Source: Prevotella sp. (GTDB lineage Bacteria; Bacteroidota; Bacteroidia; Bacteroidales; Bacteroidaceae). Taken from it: a DNA stretch of 33,923 bases. The position numbers and the translations under genes are program-made. The stretch spans positions 1 through 33,923 of the forward strand of contig JAJPZD010000180.1 in NCBI GenBank assembly GCA_021204605.1, given 5' to 3'. Below the pieces are notes generated by a model. It did not search any database, was not told the DNA's origin, and saw nothing but the letters and a program-made list of their open reading frames with translations. Of this stretch, positions 1 through 9,756 are shown piece after piece; the first letter of the stretch is position 1; each line of letters starts with the position of its first letter.

Positions 1-310
1 CTTCGTCAGGCTTTATAGTGCCGGCAGCGAACCAGGTGAACGTGGCATCCTTCACCGAATATATTTAGAACTTTATTGAATAATTATCAATTATAATATT
101 AGAGTGCCATCTCTTAACTATATTTAATAAGTGGAAAGATGAAATTATAATTTTAAAATATACTTTTGTATTAATTTTGTAATTTAAGACTTTATAAATA
201 AAAAGGTGATCTTACTTATTCAAGTATTATACTGGCCCCACTTTTTTAACATAGACAAAACAAAAATTAAACTGCTGCGGAGTGTCTTAGCGGCATAAAA
301 ATTAACAACT
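1..310. other. AT-rich left edge, possible end of an unseen gene
   Basis: The first ~60 bases are clearly more GC-rich than the next 250 and are open on more than one frame: two plus frames read to stops at 66-68 and 77-79, and a minus frame is open toward the window edge but meets a stop just upstream with only a GTG available as start. This may be the edge of a coding region, but strand and product cannot be decided from so few codons. From about 80 to 310 the DNA is very AT-rich and I see no gene, tRNA or convincing promoter; it is the leader region of the small gene starting at 311. Confidence 0.3.
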
Positions 311-694
311 ATGAAAAATTTATTCGGATGGTTGAAAAAATCTTCAGCCCAAAACAAACAGAAAAAGAAAACCGTTTCTTCCGCACGCATTGAAGGACGC
401 AGTTATGCACTTTTACTTTTCATGGGAGAAAAAGCCGGAAAGGAGAACATGGAAGAAATAATGGACAATGTGAAAACCAGGATTATGGTCGGGCTTGAAT
501 TAGCCGAAAAATATCCCGAAGACTTCAAGGTAGTAAGTGCACTTTTGAAATTGAAAAAGGAACTTGAGGAAAGTGAAAAACCACTCACTAAACAACAACA
601 AAATTCCGATTTTTTAATAGGGGAATTAGAAGCAGGGGTTATACGAAAAGATAATCGTCCCTGGTCTGACCTGATAACTACGGATGAAATTTAG
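311..694 (+). CDS. Small hypothetical protein, 127 aa
   Basis: I do not recognise a family. The protein is hydrophilic and mostly helical by composition, with a basic N-terminus (KKSSAQNKQKKKTV, about residues 9-22), a lysine/glutamate-rich middle (LKLKKELEESEK) and no signal peptide, membrane segment or cysteine. It is probably a small cytoplasmic protein. The start follows an A-rich leader (AAATTAACAACT before ATG) typical of Bacteroidales genes without a Shine-Dalgarno. It converges on thrS and is separated from it by 116 bp that hold hairpins. The competing minus-strand frame inside it (403-588) is shorter and less protein-like. Confidence 0.7.
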   Translation: MKNLFGWLKKSSAQNKQKKKTVSSARIEGRSYALLLFMGEKAGKENMEEIMDNVKTRIMVGLELAEKYPEDFKVVSALLKLKKELEESEKPLTKQQQNSDFLIGELEAGVIRKDNRPWSDLITTDEI

Positions 695-768
695 TGGAAT
701 TATAATTGCGCAGCTTTGACAAAAAACGAGTTTGTCAGTCAAGTTGTATTTAGACAGCGAAAACAAAT

Positions 769-790
769 AAGGAGTGTTTTGGCACTCCTT
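769..790 (-). terminator. Probable rho-independent terminator of thrS
   Basis: AAGGAGTG (769-776), six loop bases, then CACTCCTT (783-790) form a perfect 8-bp stem. On the minus strand the stem follows the thrS stop by about 20 bases and is followed by TTATTTGTTTT, a fair U-tract. It may also stop the converging small gene. A second 7-bp stem, TGACAAA/TTTGTCA at 717-723/731-737, lies just upstream without a U-tract. Confidence 0.6.
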
Positions 791-810
791 TAATCATATA
801 ACGCTTAAAA

Positions 811-2775
811 TTAATCTTCTGGCCCTTTTTCAGTCGCTTTCAGTTGGTTGGCAACCTCCTCGTTGACCATTTTGGCGAAATCCTCTTTAGACATTACGCC
901 TTTGTCGCCCTCTCCTTTCTTTCTGACAGCAACACTGCCATCAGCCTGTTCTTTCTCGCCAACAACAAGCATATAAGGTATACGTCTCAACTCATTGTCA
1001 CGGATTTTACGGCCTATTTTCTCGTCACGAGTATCAACGGTAGCCCTCACCCCCTCACTGTCGAAATATTTGGCAAGAGCATTGGCATAATCATTGTATT
1101 TCTCACTGATAGGCAGGATGGCAACCTGATTAGGAGTAAGCCATAATGGGAAACGACCTGATGTATGCTCAATAAGAACTGCCACGAAACGCTCCATAGA
1201 GCCGAAAGGAGCACGGTGTATCATCACAGGTGTCTGTTTAGAGTTGTCCTCCGCAGTATATTCGAGTTTGAAACGGGCAGGAAGATTATAGTCAACCTGT
1301 ATCGTGCCCAACTGCCAACGTCTGCCGATAGCATCCTTGACCATGAAATCGAGTTTTGGCCCATAGAATGCTGCCTCACCATACTCTATCTTCGCTTTAA
1401 GACCCTTCTCTTTGCAAGCCTCGATAATCGCCTGTTCAGAATGTTGCCACACCTCGTCGCTGCCGATGTATTTCTCATGGTCGTTCGGGTCACGCAGTGA
1501 AATCTGAGCCTCAAAGTTCTGGAAATCAAATATCTTGAATACTGAATTTATAATATCCATCACACGCAGGAACTCCCCCTTGACCTGGTCTGGACGACAG
1601 AAGATATGGGCATCATCCTGTGTGAAAGAACGCACTCGGGTCAGCCCGTGAAGCTCTCCGCTCTTCTCATAACGATACACAGTGCCAAACTCGGCAATGC
1701 GTAAAGGAAGATCCTTATAAGAACGGGGCTTCCATGCGAACACCTCACAGTGGTGAGGGCAGTTCATCGGTTTGAGCATATATTCCTCATCTTCCTCAGG
1801 GGTATGTATCGGTTGGAAAGAATCCTTGCCGTAATGTGCATAGTGGCCTGATGTCACGTAGAGTGTCTTGCTGCCGATATGAGGAGTGATGACCTCTTGA
1901 TAACCATAACGTTTCTGGATGCGACGGAGCATATCCTGCAAACGCAGACGGAGCTCCGTTCCCGCCGGCAACCAGATAGGCAAGCCCTTGCCGACACGCT
2001 CGGAAAACATGAACAGCTCCATTTCCTTGCCAATCTTGCGGTGATCCCGTTTCTTTGCCTCCTCAAGCATCAATAGATATTCATCGAGCATCTTCTTCTT
2101 CGGAAACGTAATACCGTATATACGTGTCATCTGCTCTCGCTTGGCATCACCACGCCAGAATGCACCAGCTACACTCATTATCTTGATAGCCTTTATAGCT
2201 CCCGTACTGACAATGTGCGGACCCTTGCAAAGATCTGTGAAATTGCCTTGTGTATATGTAGTAATCTCGCCATCTTGAAGATCCTGCTCTATATGCTCAC
2301 ACTTGTATTCCTGACCATCTGCCTTGAACTCTGACAAAGCATCTCTCTTGGAAATCTCCTTCCTGACAACCGGCTCATCCTTAGAAGCCAACTCCTTCAT
2401 TTTCTTCTCTATTTTCTCGAAATCGCCTTCTTTTATGACATCGCCTTCCTTCGGCATTACATCATAGAAAAAGCCATTCTCCACAGCAGGGCCGAATCCA
2501 AACTGTATCCCTGGGTATAGTTCCTTTAGAGCCTCTGCCAACAAGTGTGCAGAAGTGTGCCAGAAAGAATGTTTGCCCTCCTCGTCTTCCCACTTGTAAA
2601 GTTCTATCTTTGAATCTTGGTTAATGGGCCGGTTAAGTTCCACAGTCTCACCATTCACACCGCAAGACAATACATTGCGCGCCAACGCTGGCGAGATACT
2701 TTCTGCTATTTCAAGTCCTGTCACACCATTCTCGTATTCACGTACAGAACCATCAGGAAATGTTATCTTTATCAT
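811..2775 (-). CDS. thrS: Threonyl-tRNA synthetase
   Basis: Charges tRNA-Thr with threonine in the cytoplasm; a class II aminoacyl-tRNA synthetase with an editing domain. The 654-aa protein has the family's normal length. Visible in order: a TGS domain (residues 1-61, [10 protein letters not shown]), the editing domain with HTSAH (73-77) and [16 protein letters not shown], the catalytic core with MNCPHHC and motif 2 around [18 protein letters not shown], motif 3 [13 protein letters not shown], and a C-terminal anticodon-binding domain ([17 protein letters not shown]). I chose the ATG at 2775 rather than the in-frame ATG at 2793 because the TGS domain begins exactly there. A minus-strand -7 box (TAATTTTG) lies about 30 bases upstream. 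The usual partners infC-rpmI-rplT do not follow it here. Confidence 0.97.
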   Translation of the reverse strand: MIKITFPDGSVREYENGVTGLEIAESISPALARNVLSCGVNGETVELNRPINQDSKIELYKWEDEEGKHSFWHTSAHLLAEALKELYPGIQFGFGPAVENGFFYDVMPKEGDVIKEGDFEKIEKKMKELASKDEPVVRKEISKRDALSEFKADGQEYKCEHIEQDLQDGEITTYTQGNFTDLCKGPHIVSTGAIKAIKIMSVAGAFWRGDAKREQMTRIYGITFPKKKMLDEYLLMLEEAKKRDHRKIGKEMELFMFSERVGKGLPIWLPAGTELRLRLQDMLRRIQKRYGYQEVITPHIGSKTLYVTSGHYAHYGKDSFQPIHTPEEDEEYMLKPMNCPHHCEVFAWKPRSYKDLPLRIAEFGTVYRYEKSGELHGLTRVRSFTQDDAHIFCRPDQVKGEFLRVMDIINSVFKIFDFQNFEAQISLRDPNDHEKYIGSDEVWQHSEQAIIEACKEKGLKAKIEYGEAAFYGPKLDFMVKDAIGRRWQLGTIQVDYNLPARFKLEYTAEDNSKQTPVMIHRAPFGSMERFVAVLIEHTSGRFPLWLTPNQVAILPISEKYNDYANALAKYFDSEGVRATVDTRDEKIGRKIRDNELRRIPYMLVVGEKEQADGSVAVRKKGEGDKGVMSKEDFAKMVNEEVANQLKATEKGPED

Positions 2776-2803
2776 AAATCCTCTTATTTTCACGATTTAG
2801 CTG

Positions 2804-2811
2804 CAAAATTA
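2804..2811 (-). promoter_or_regulatory. Candidate thrS promoter, -7 box
   Basis: On the minus strand TAATTTTG matches the Bacteroidetes -7 consensus TAnnTTTG and sits 28 bases before the thrS ATG. The nearest upstream TTTG (2831-2828) is only 16 bases away, short of the usual 19-21, so the -33 element is uncertain. Confidence 0.4.
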
Positions 2812-2855
2812 CTGTTTTCTTTCCTAACAAAGAAAGAAAAACAGATTTTTCTAAC

Positions 2856-2887
2856 TTTGCTTTTTTATAATTATTTTCTTATCTTTG
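2856..2887 (+). promoter_or_regulatory. Bacteroidetes-type promoter of the A2M operon
   Basis: TTTG at 2856-2859 and TATCTTTG at 2880-2887 are separated by 20 bases, an excellent match to the primary-sigma consensus of Bacteroidetes (TTTG, 19-21 nt, TAnnTTTG). It points toward the large gene starting at 2982 and would give a leader of about 85-90 nt. An inverted repeat, AATATGCG at 2894-2901 and CGCATATT at 2942-2949, lies in that leader. Confidence 0.65.
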
Positions 2888-2981
2888 CAGTGTAATATGC
2901 GCAAACGGTTTCTATGGAAATATTTCAAAGCATCCTCGATACGCATATTTTGAATATTTTCAAGAACAAAACAATGAGAGC

Positions 2982-5900
2982 ATGAAAAAAATTGTCATCA
3001 TATTAATTGCCATCCTTGTTGCAGCTCCTGCCTCTTTATCAGCAGACAGCTTTAAGAAGTTATGGAATAACGTGGAAGATGCTACAGAAAAAGACTTACC
3101 AAGAACTCAATTGGAATGTCTCCAACTGATAATCGACAAGGCAACGACAGAGGCCTCCTACGGCAATCTTTTAAAAGCTGAAATGCAGATGCTTTCTGTA
3201 CTCTCTACTATCTCAACCGACTCCCTCCAGCCTCACATTAAGCAGTTGGAAGATGAAGTAACAAGATACGAGGCGGATGATCCCGCTCTTGCAGCTGTTT
3301 TGAATACCGTATTGGGCAGGCTCTATACCGACAATCCCTCTCTTGCTGTTGACGCTAAGGAAAAAGCGGCAGAATATTTCAAAAAAGCAATGGCAGACCC
3401 TGAGATGCTTGCCAAAAAGAAAGCTCTCAAGTATGAGCCTTTCGTTGTCAAGGGCAGAGACAGTAGATATTTCAGCAATGACCTATTAAGCCTTTTGGGA
3501 CAAGAGACACAAGATTATGAGACTATGTGCGGTTATTATAATACAACTACCAACCGCCCCGCAGCAATGTTCTCATCCTTGTGGTTGCTGGAAAAACGGA
3601 ACATGGACAATGTTTACTCATTCCCTTATTCTTTGAGAAGGTCTGCCTACCTTGTAGCCCTCGACTCTCTTATCAATGTTTACAAAGACTTGAAAGCATG
3701 CGGAGAGGTGGCGGTGGAACGCTACAACTACATGAGCAAGTGCAATGGCGTGACAATAGAAAACCGTGTCGCATATATCAATAACGCTGTAAGTAAATGG
3801 AAGGATTGGAAGTCAATCAATGTCCTGAGAAATGAATTAAAACAGATAACACGTCCTTCCCTGTCAGCCAATATGAACAACAAGGTGAGCTTCTCCGGCA
3901 CTCCCGCAGTGCTCAGACTGTCAGTCAGAAACATTGAGGAGGTGAAAGTTACCGTGTCAAGGTTATCCGTAAATGGAGACACCGAGCTGAATCCTGACAA
4001 CGACAACGACTATAAGACACTGAAAAGATTAGTCAATGATCTTGCCGTTACCTCCAATACTAAACAATATATAGGGCAACCCGATTACCTCACTTTTGAG
4101 GACTCCATACAGCTCAGTACACTGCCGGTAGGCGTTTACCTCATCGAGGTTACGGCAAACAACAATAGTACAAAACCGGTAAGAAATCTCTTGCTGAATA
4201 CAAAACCGGTAAGAACCCTTCTGTACGTTACCGATATGTATGTCCTGCACCAGCAGTTGCCTGGCAATATGACACGCATCGCAGTGGTCAATGCTATTAC
4301 GGGGCAGCCGGTACCACACGCTTCTGTCAATTTAAAACTGAATTCCGGAAAGTCAGAAACTATATCATGTGATGAAAATGGCGAGTATATGTTCTCTTTC
4401 GGCAGTTCCGCAATCAGTTCAATGCGTGCTTTTACAGCAACTGATAAGGCTGCTCCATTTACGTATGCCTGGAACAGCTTCAGCTACTATGAGAACAAAT
4501 CTGACAAAGACATTCTGAACTTGTTCACCGACAGAAAAATCTACCGACCGGGGCAGACTGTCCATGTGGCTGCCGTACTACTAAACAATATGAAAGGTAT
4601 AGACACCAAGGCGATAGCAGGCAAAGAATTCTCGCTGTCATTGAAAAATGCCAACGGAAAGGTGATAAAGGAACAGACAGTTACAACAGATAACTTTGGC
4701 ACAGCATCCACCGACTTCGATTTGCCTTCAAGCGGTCTGACCGGCACATATTCTGTCGTGGCTGGCAATGGTGTCAGTGGAAATACTTTTATTAAGGTAG
4801 AAGAATACAAACGCCCCACGTTCATGGTGGAATTTCCTGAGATAAACAGCAAGTACCAAATCGGTGACACACTTGTGGTTACAGCACATGCCACGACTTA
4901 TTCTGGTGTTCCAGTACAGAATGCAAAAGTGAAATATACCGTAAAACGTTCTCAACCTCTTTGGTGGAGATTATACTCTTCAACAGCATCTTCGGAAATA
5001 GAGATACTCACAAGTGGACAGGCGACAACCGACAATGAGGGCGCATTCCAGATAGAGATGCCCATGACGCTTCCAGAAGGCTCGGAGAAGGTAAATCAGA
5101 TAAAACCAAACGTGCGTGCCACACGTATCTACACCATAACGGCAACTGCTGACGTTACCGACCAAGCCGGAGAGACACACAGCGGAGAGCTGGCTCTTAT
5201 CCTTGCCAATAAACCCACTGCTTTCTCATGCGATTTACCCGACAAGATATTAAGAGACAGTCTTAACAGTATTACCTTTATGTTTAAGAACGCAGCAGGT
5301 GCCAACATCGATGGAATAGTAAGATACTATATCGACGGCGCTTTCAACCCTTTCACGGCAAGGACCAATGTTCCGACAGAAATTGATTGGAATACCCCTA
5401 CCCTACGGTCTGGAAAACATACCTTAATGGCATATTGCGAGGGTGATACATTAAGGAAGGAATTTGTAGTTTTCGGTATTAACGACAGAAAACCCTGCGT
5501 TGAGACACACGACTGGTTCTATATCTCTGATAATATGTTCCCTCGTGACGGCAGCCCCGTCTATGTCCAAGTGGGCTCGTCTGACAGCAACGTGCATGTA
5601 TTCTACACCGCAATGTCGGGCAATGAGGTAATCGAAAGTGGAATAATCAACATCAGTAACGAGATAAAGATACAACAGCTCACGTATGATGAGAAATATG
5701 GTTCTGGCCTCCTCTTCAATGTCGCATGGGTAAAGGATGGCACTATGTACACCCACAATTTCAAGATACAACGTCCATTGCCTGACAAGAAACTGAATTT
5801 GCAATGGGCAACGTTCCGTGACCGTCTTACACCAGGACAGAAAGAGGAATGGACACTTACTGTTACCAAACCCGATGGTACACCTGCCAATGCACAACTG

Positions 5901-8528
5901 CTCGTTACCTTGTACGATGCTTCCTTAGACGCCATTATGCCGTTGAAATGGACTTTCAACGACAACATAATGCAGACCCTTCCGTCTTCCGTTTGGAAAA
6001 ACCTTGTTTATGGAAAACTATCAATGTATTTCTCTACACAGCCTCGTATGCTGAATGTAGAACAGTTGGTATTCAACACAATGAATATCGGCAGCCTCAC
6101 ACAGGTTTATTACGGTGCATCTCCTCTGAAAATGACGCGCATGAAGAATTTGAATGTCATCGATGAAACTGCCGACATGAACGTAGAGGCTCCAATGGCA
6201 ACAGGCGAGACTACAACAGAAGTCAAAAGCTCAGCAGATATGGCTGATTCTTCCTCTACAACAACATCAACGCAAGTACAGCTCCGTGAAAACCTTAGCG
6301 AAACGGCGTTCTTCTATCCCGCATTACTGACAGACTCGAAAGGCAATGTTAGCATCAAATTCACTCTGCCCGAAAGTCTCACGTCATGGCGCTTCATTGG
6401 CATCGCACATGACCAAGAGATGAACCATGGCCAAATTTCTACCGAGACCGTGGCAAGAAAGATTGTTATGGTACAACCTAACATTCCTCGTTTTATCCGC
6501 ACAGGCGACAAGGCGACAATCGCCACAAAACTCATCAACACATCTGAAAAACGCACCGATGGGAAGGTTACATTGCAGATTACCAACTCGGAAAACAACA
6601 ATGTGATATATGAGCAGACGAAAAATTTTACAGTAAACGCCAACTCTACAACCAACATATCGTTTGACTACACACCGACGGGTGAACACCCACTGCTCGT
6701 ATGCAAGATTTCCGCAAGTGGAAAGGACTTTATCGATGGAGAGCAGCACTACCTGCCCATACTGCCAAACACCGAGACCGTTATGAATACTATTCCGTTC
6801 ACACAGCATGAACCTGGCATAAAGAATATTGACCTGTCTTCACTGTTCCCGTCAGGAAGCAAGAATGGCAAACTGACAGTAGAATACACCAACAACCCTG
6901 CTTGGCTCATAATTCAGGCATTGCCTTATATCGCTGATGCAAAGGACGATAATGCAATAAGCCTCGCGGCAGCCTACTATGCCAATAGCATCGGCTCGTA
7001 TATCATCAACGCTTCCCCACGAATAAAGGAGGTGTTTAATCAATGGAAAAACGAGGAACGACAAGAGAGCCTTATTAGCAGCCTTGAGAAGAACCAAGAA
7101 CTGAAATCCATGGTAATAGAAGAGACCCCATGGCTTGCTGATGCGACAGGGGAATCCGAACAGAAACAGCGCATAGCGAATTTCTTCGACGAAACCACAC
7201 TGAGCGACAACCTGAATAATACATTACAGAAATTAAGCATGTTGCAAGACAGTAACGACGGCTCCTTTCATTGGTGGAAAGGCTCTCCAACGGGCTCACC
7301 GCAGCTTACTGCTACCATCCTTGAACTGCTGTCACGCCTTAACATGATGACCGGCACTCAAAGCGAGACATCAGATATAATGAACAAAGCAAAGGCATAC
7401 CTTGAGAAACGTATGGTTGAGGATGCGGAGAAAGCAAAAAAGATGGAGGAAGAAGGCTCGCCTAATTACACTAATTATGATTATGTGGTGCACTTGATTT
7501 ACTGTTATGCTTTGAATCGTGAAAAGCCGTCTGAAGATGTATCAAGAAGTGGGGATTATCTGATTGAAAAATACTTGGAGAGTGGTGATGGGCATAAACT
7601 ACTCTATGACATGGCAATGATCGCTGTCTGCGAAGCAAGAATATCAGATAATAACGATGCGACAAACATTCTTAAAAGTCTTGAAGAATACTCCGTCGCC
7701 TCAGAGGAAATGGGACGTTATTATGATTCTCCACTTGCCACATACAATTGGTTAGACTATCATATTCCAACTCAAGTGGCGGTGATCGAGGCGATGACAT
7801 TAATCGACTCTGTGGGTTACGCCAAGACTATTGAGGAAATGAAACAGTGGCTGCTGCAACAGAAGAAAGTGCAAGGTTGGAACACACCAATAAACAGCGT
7901 GAATGCCATCTTCACCTTCCTGAACGGCAATATGTCACTCCTTGATGAGCAGGAAAACACCGTACTTTCCATTGACGGCAAACCTCTCGACCTGCCCTCT
8001 GCCACCGCAGGATTGGGCTATGTAAAAACCTCTATGACAACAGACATGGCAAGGACCCTCACGGCAATCAAAAAATCGGAGGGAACCTCTTGGGGGGCTG
8101 TTTACGTACAGAATACGCAGAACACAGATGCAATTTCCAACTCATCTTCAGGCTTCACAATAACACGTGAGATAGTCGCCTCCGACGGTGCACCCACTGG
8201 GACATTGAAAATAGGAGACCGTGTCAAAGTGCGCATAACCATAAAGGCAGACCGCGACTATGATTTCGTACAGGTAACTGACAAACGTGCTGCATGCTTA
8301 GAACCTGTTGGACAGATGAGCGGCTACCACAACGGTTATTACCAAGCGCAAAAAGACTGTAACGTGAACTATTATTTCGACAGCATGGCAAAAGGAACAC
8401 ACGTGATTGAAAGCGAGTTCTATGTTGACAGGTGCGGACAATACGAAACTGGCTCTTGTACAGTACAGTGTGCTTACTCTCCTGAATATTCTGCCACCGC
8501 ACCCTCACAAATAGTGAAAGTGGAATAA
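2982..8528 (+). CDS. Alpha-2-macroglobulin-family secreted protein, no thioester
   Basis: A 1848-aa exported protein built of macroglobulin domains; bacterial members are thought to trap proteases or protect the envelope. Residues 1-21 (MKKIVIILIAILVAAPASLS) are a signal peptide. An N-terminal helical region (~25-270) precedes beta-rich MG domains; the MG2/MG3 hallmark DRKIYRPGQTV is near residues 517-527, and the A2M core motif SLTSWRFIGIAHD near 1132-1144. The segment around residues 1305-1340 aligns with the thioester-domain start, but the CxEQ motif is absent (LPYIADAKDDNAISLAAAYY), so it cannot form the covalent thioester bond. The C-terminal domain holds several cysteines. It leads a plus-strand run with a DUF1573 protein, meaB and ispH, and has a strong promoter upstream. 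The family is confident; the substrate is unknown. Confidence 0.93.
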   Translation: MKKIVIILIAILVAAPASLSADSFKKLWNNVEDATEKDLPRTQLECLQLIIDKATTEASYGNLLKAEMQMLSVLSTISTDSLQPHIKQLEDEVTRYEADDPALAAVLNTVLGRLYTDNPSLAVDAKEKAAEYFKKAMADPEMLAKKKALKYEPFVVKGRDSRYFSNDLLSLLGQETQDYETMCGYYNTTTNRPAAMFSSLWLLEKRNMDNVYSFPYSLRRSAYLVALDSLINVYKDLKACGEVAVERYNYMSKCNGVTIENRVAYINNAVSKWKDWKSINVLRNELKQITRPSLSANMNNKVSFSGTPAVLRLSVRNIEEVKVTVSRLSVNGDTELNPDNDNDYKTLKRLVNDLAVTSNTKQYIGQPDYLTFEDSIQLSTLPVGVYLIEVTANNNSTKPVRNLLLNTKPVRTLLYVTDMYVLHQQLPGNMTRIAVVNAITGQPVPHASVNLKLNSGKSETISCDENGEYMFSFGSSAISSMRAFTATDKAAPFTYAWNSFSYYENKSDKDILNLFTDRKIYRPGQTVHVAAVLLNNMKGIDTKAIAGKEFSLSLKNANGKVIKEQTVTTDNFGTASTDFDLPSSGLTGTYSVVAGNGVSGNTFIKVEEYKRPTFMVEFPEINSKYQIGDTLVVTAHATTYSGVPVQNAKVKYTVKRSQPLWWRLYSSTASSEIEILTSGQATTDNEGAFQIEMPMTLPEGSEKVNQIKPNVRATRIYTITATADVTDQAGETHSGELALILANKPTAFSCDLPDKILRDSLNSITFMFKNAAGANIDGIVRYYIDGAFNPFTARTNVPTEIDWNTPTLRSGKHTLMAYCEGDTLRKEFVVFGINDRKPCVETHDWFYISDNMFPRDGSPVYVQVGSSDSNVHVFYTAMSGNEVIESGIINISNEIKIQQLTYDEKYGSGLLFNVAWVKDGTMYTHNFKIQRPLPDKKLNLQWATFRDRLTPGQKEEWTLTVTKPDGTPANAQLLVTLYDASLDAIMPLKWTFNDNIMQTLPSSVWKNLVYGKLSMYFSTQPRMLNVEQLVFNTMNIGSLTQVYYGASPLKMTRMKNLNVIDETADMNVEAPMATGETTTEVKSSADMADSSSTTTSTQVQLRENLSETAFFYPALLTDSKGNVSIKFTLPESLTSWRFIGIAHDQEMNHGQISTETVARKIVMVQPNIPRFIRTGDKATIATKLINTSEKRTDGKVTLQITNSENNNVIYEQTKNFTVNANSTTNISFDYTPTGEHPLLVCKISASGKDFIDGEQHYLPILPNTETVMNTIPFTQHEPGIKNIDLSSLFPSGSKNGKLTVEYTNNPAWLIIQALPYIADAKDDNAISLAAAYYANSIGSYIINASPRIKEVFNQWKNEERQESLISSLEKNQELKSMVIEETPWLADATGESEQKQRIANFFDETTLSDNLNNTLQKLSMLQDSNDGSFHWWKGSPTGSPQLTATILELLSRLNMMTGTQSETSDIMNKAKAYLEKRMVEDAEKAKKMEEEGSPNYTNYDYVVHLIYCYALNREKPSEDVSRSGDYLIEKYLESGDGHKLLYDMAMIAVCEARISDNNDATNILKSLEEYSVASEEMGRYYDSPLATYNWLDYHIPTQVAVIEAMTLIDSVGYAKTIEEMKQWLLQQKKVQGWNTPINSVNAIFTFLNGNMSLLDEQENTVLSIDGKPLDLPSATAGLGYVKTSMTTDMARTLTAIKKSEGTSWGAVYVQNTQNTDAISNSSSGFTITREIVASDGAPTGTLKIGDRVKVRITIKADRDYDFVQVTDKRAACLEPVGQMSGYHNGYYQAQKDCNVNYYFDSMAKGTHVIESEFYVDRCGQYETGSCTVQCAYSPEYSATAPSQIVKVE
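4170..4229 (+). repeat. 30-bp partial tandem duplication inside the A2M gene
   Basis: ACAAAACCGGTAAGAA occurs at 4170-4185 and again at 4200-4215, exactly 30 bases apart and in frame. The protein therefore reads TKPVRNLLLN followed by TKPVRTLLYV. The second halves of the units have diverged. It looks like an in-frame 10-residue insertion in a loop between macroglobulin domains. Confidence 0.6.
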
Positions 8529-8530
8529 AT

Positions 8531-8692
8531 GCCCCCCTAAATCCCCCATTATGGGGCTTGCAGAGAGGCATAAAAGAGCAACATTAATATTGAGCATAAT
8601 GAAAAAACATAATAATAATTTAGAGGGTTTCGTCCCCTCCCTATGGAGGTGGGCTAAGGTGGGGCTCTTTCTAATGGGGGGATTTAGGAGGG
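8531..8692. repeat. Inverted-repeat (REP/MITE-like) element at the DUF1573 gene start
   Basis: GCCCCCCTAAATCCCCCATTA (from 8531) is repeated in inverted orientation as TAATGGGGGGATTTAGGAGG (from 8672), with one length difference and one mismatch. Between the arms lies GC-rich CCCTCCCTATGGAGGTGGGC sequence, unlike its surroundings. Such C-rich CCTAAATCCCCC repeats are scattered in many Bacteroidetes intergenic regions. The element begins two bases after the A2M stop and runs into the coding sequence of the next gene. Confidence 0.6.
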
Positions 8693-9756
8693 CTTGGAGT
8701 TTAGCTTTGTCATTTTCCCTTTTCTTTCTTATCTTCTCCATGAATGCCTTTGCCCAGCGTATCTCCGCAGAGCAGGATGTATATGATTTCGGAAGCATAA
8801 TGTATGAGATACCCGCCGTGGCAAAATTCAACCTAAGCAACAAGGGTAACGATCTTATTATTGAAAAAGTACGTACCAATTGCGGCTGCACCACAGTGAG
8901 CTATCCAAAGAACACTATACTGAAGGGTGATAAATTCTCTATCGAAGTGGAGTACGATGCTCGCCAACTCGGACATTTCGAAAAGGAAGTCGCTATTTAC
9001 GGCAACGATTCCGAAACTCCTTATTATCTTAAGATAAGAGGAGTGGTGGTTGACGAGGTGGTTGACTATGCCGGACAGTATGAGTACATTATCGGTGACG
9101 TACGTACCGACAGGAACGATATAGAGTATGATGACGTGAACAATGGTGACATGCCTGTACAACGGCTGCATATCTTTAACAGTAGCAGCAAGACGGTTTC
9201 GCCTGTACTGATGCACCTGCCTAATTACCTCTCGGCAACAATGGCACCAACGACAATAGCACCTGGACACTCCGGCGTGGCAACTATAACGCTCAATTCT
9301 CTCAAGTTGCGTGATTACGGCCTTACGAAATCTTCTGTCTATCTTGGCATGTTCCCAGGAGACAAGGTGAGTGCCGACAAGGAAATCTCAGTCTCGGCAG
9401 TCCTAATACCTGGTTTTGGAAATATGTCGGAGACGCAAAAAGCAAATGCTCCCTCTATCGACCTCTCGTCAGCCTCTCTCGACTTGGGCTCGTTTGGGGA
9501 CAAGTCAGACAAGACAGGGACAATCACGATAAGAAACCAAGGCAGGTCAACGCTCGACATCCGCTCGATGCAAATGTTTACACCCGGTCTTAAAGTACGT
9601 CTTAATAAAACAAAACTTGCTCCTGGCGAGACAGCCAAACTGAAAATCACGGCTTACAAAAAACTGCTCAAGGAGGCAAGAAGTAAACCACGTGTTCTGA
9701 TGATTACCAACGACCCCGACAATGCCAAGGTCATTATCCCAGTGAACGTGGAATGA
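8599..9756 (+). CDS. DUF1573 domain protein, exported
   Basis: Exported protein of unknown function, common in Bacteroidales. After a signal peptide (h-region LALSFSLFFLIFSMNAFA, cut before QRISAEQ) comes a DUF1573 / ASH-like immunoglobulin-type domain with its typical RTNCGCTT motif and ISAEQDVYDFGSI strand, then a second similar beta domain (SIDLSSASLDLGSFGDKS) ending in TNDPDNAKVIIPVNVE. Start choice is uncertain: ATG at 8599 (MKKHNNNL) looks like a native start, while ATG at 8674 (MGGFRRAW) lies inside the right arm of the inverted repeat and would give a more compact signal peptide preceded by AAGGTGGGG. An in-frame ATG at 8551 lies at the left arm and is less likely. It overlaps meaB by four bases (ATGA), so the two are translationally coupled. 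Confidence 0.85.
   Translation: MKKHNNNLEGFVPSLWRWAKVGLFLMGGFRRAWSLALSFSLFFLIFSMNAFAQRISAEQDVYDFGSIMYEIPAVAKFNLSNKGNDLIIEKVRTNCGCTTVSYPKNTILKGDKFSIEVEYDARQLGHFEKEVAIYGNDSETPYYLKIRGVVVDEVVDYAGQYEYIIGDVRTDRNDIEYDDVNNGDMPVQRLHIFNSSSKTVSPVLMHLPNYLSATMAPTTIAPGHSGVATITLNSLKLRDYGLTKSSVYLGMFPGDKVSADKEISVSAVLIPGFGNMSETQKANAPSIDLSSASLDLGSFGDKSDKTGTITIRNQGRSTLDIRSMQMFTPGLKVRLNKTKLAPGETAKLKITAYKKLLKEARSKPRVLMITNDPDNAKVIIPVNVE

Noticed and set aside
844-1500. Plus-strand frames of 100-111 codons inside thrS
   Set aside because: They lie opposite the conserved catalytic and anticodon domains of thrS and have no independent support.
5451-5968. Minus-strand frames of 121-148 codons inside the macroglobulin gene
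   Set aside because: They are antisense to a continuous 1848-codon gene, with unlikely composition and no start context.
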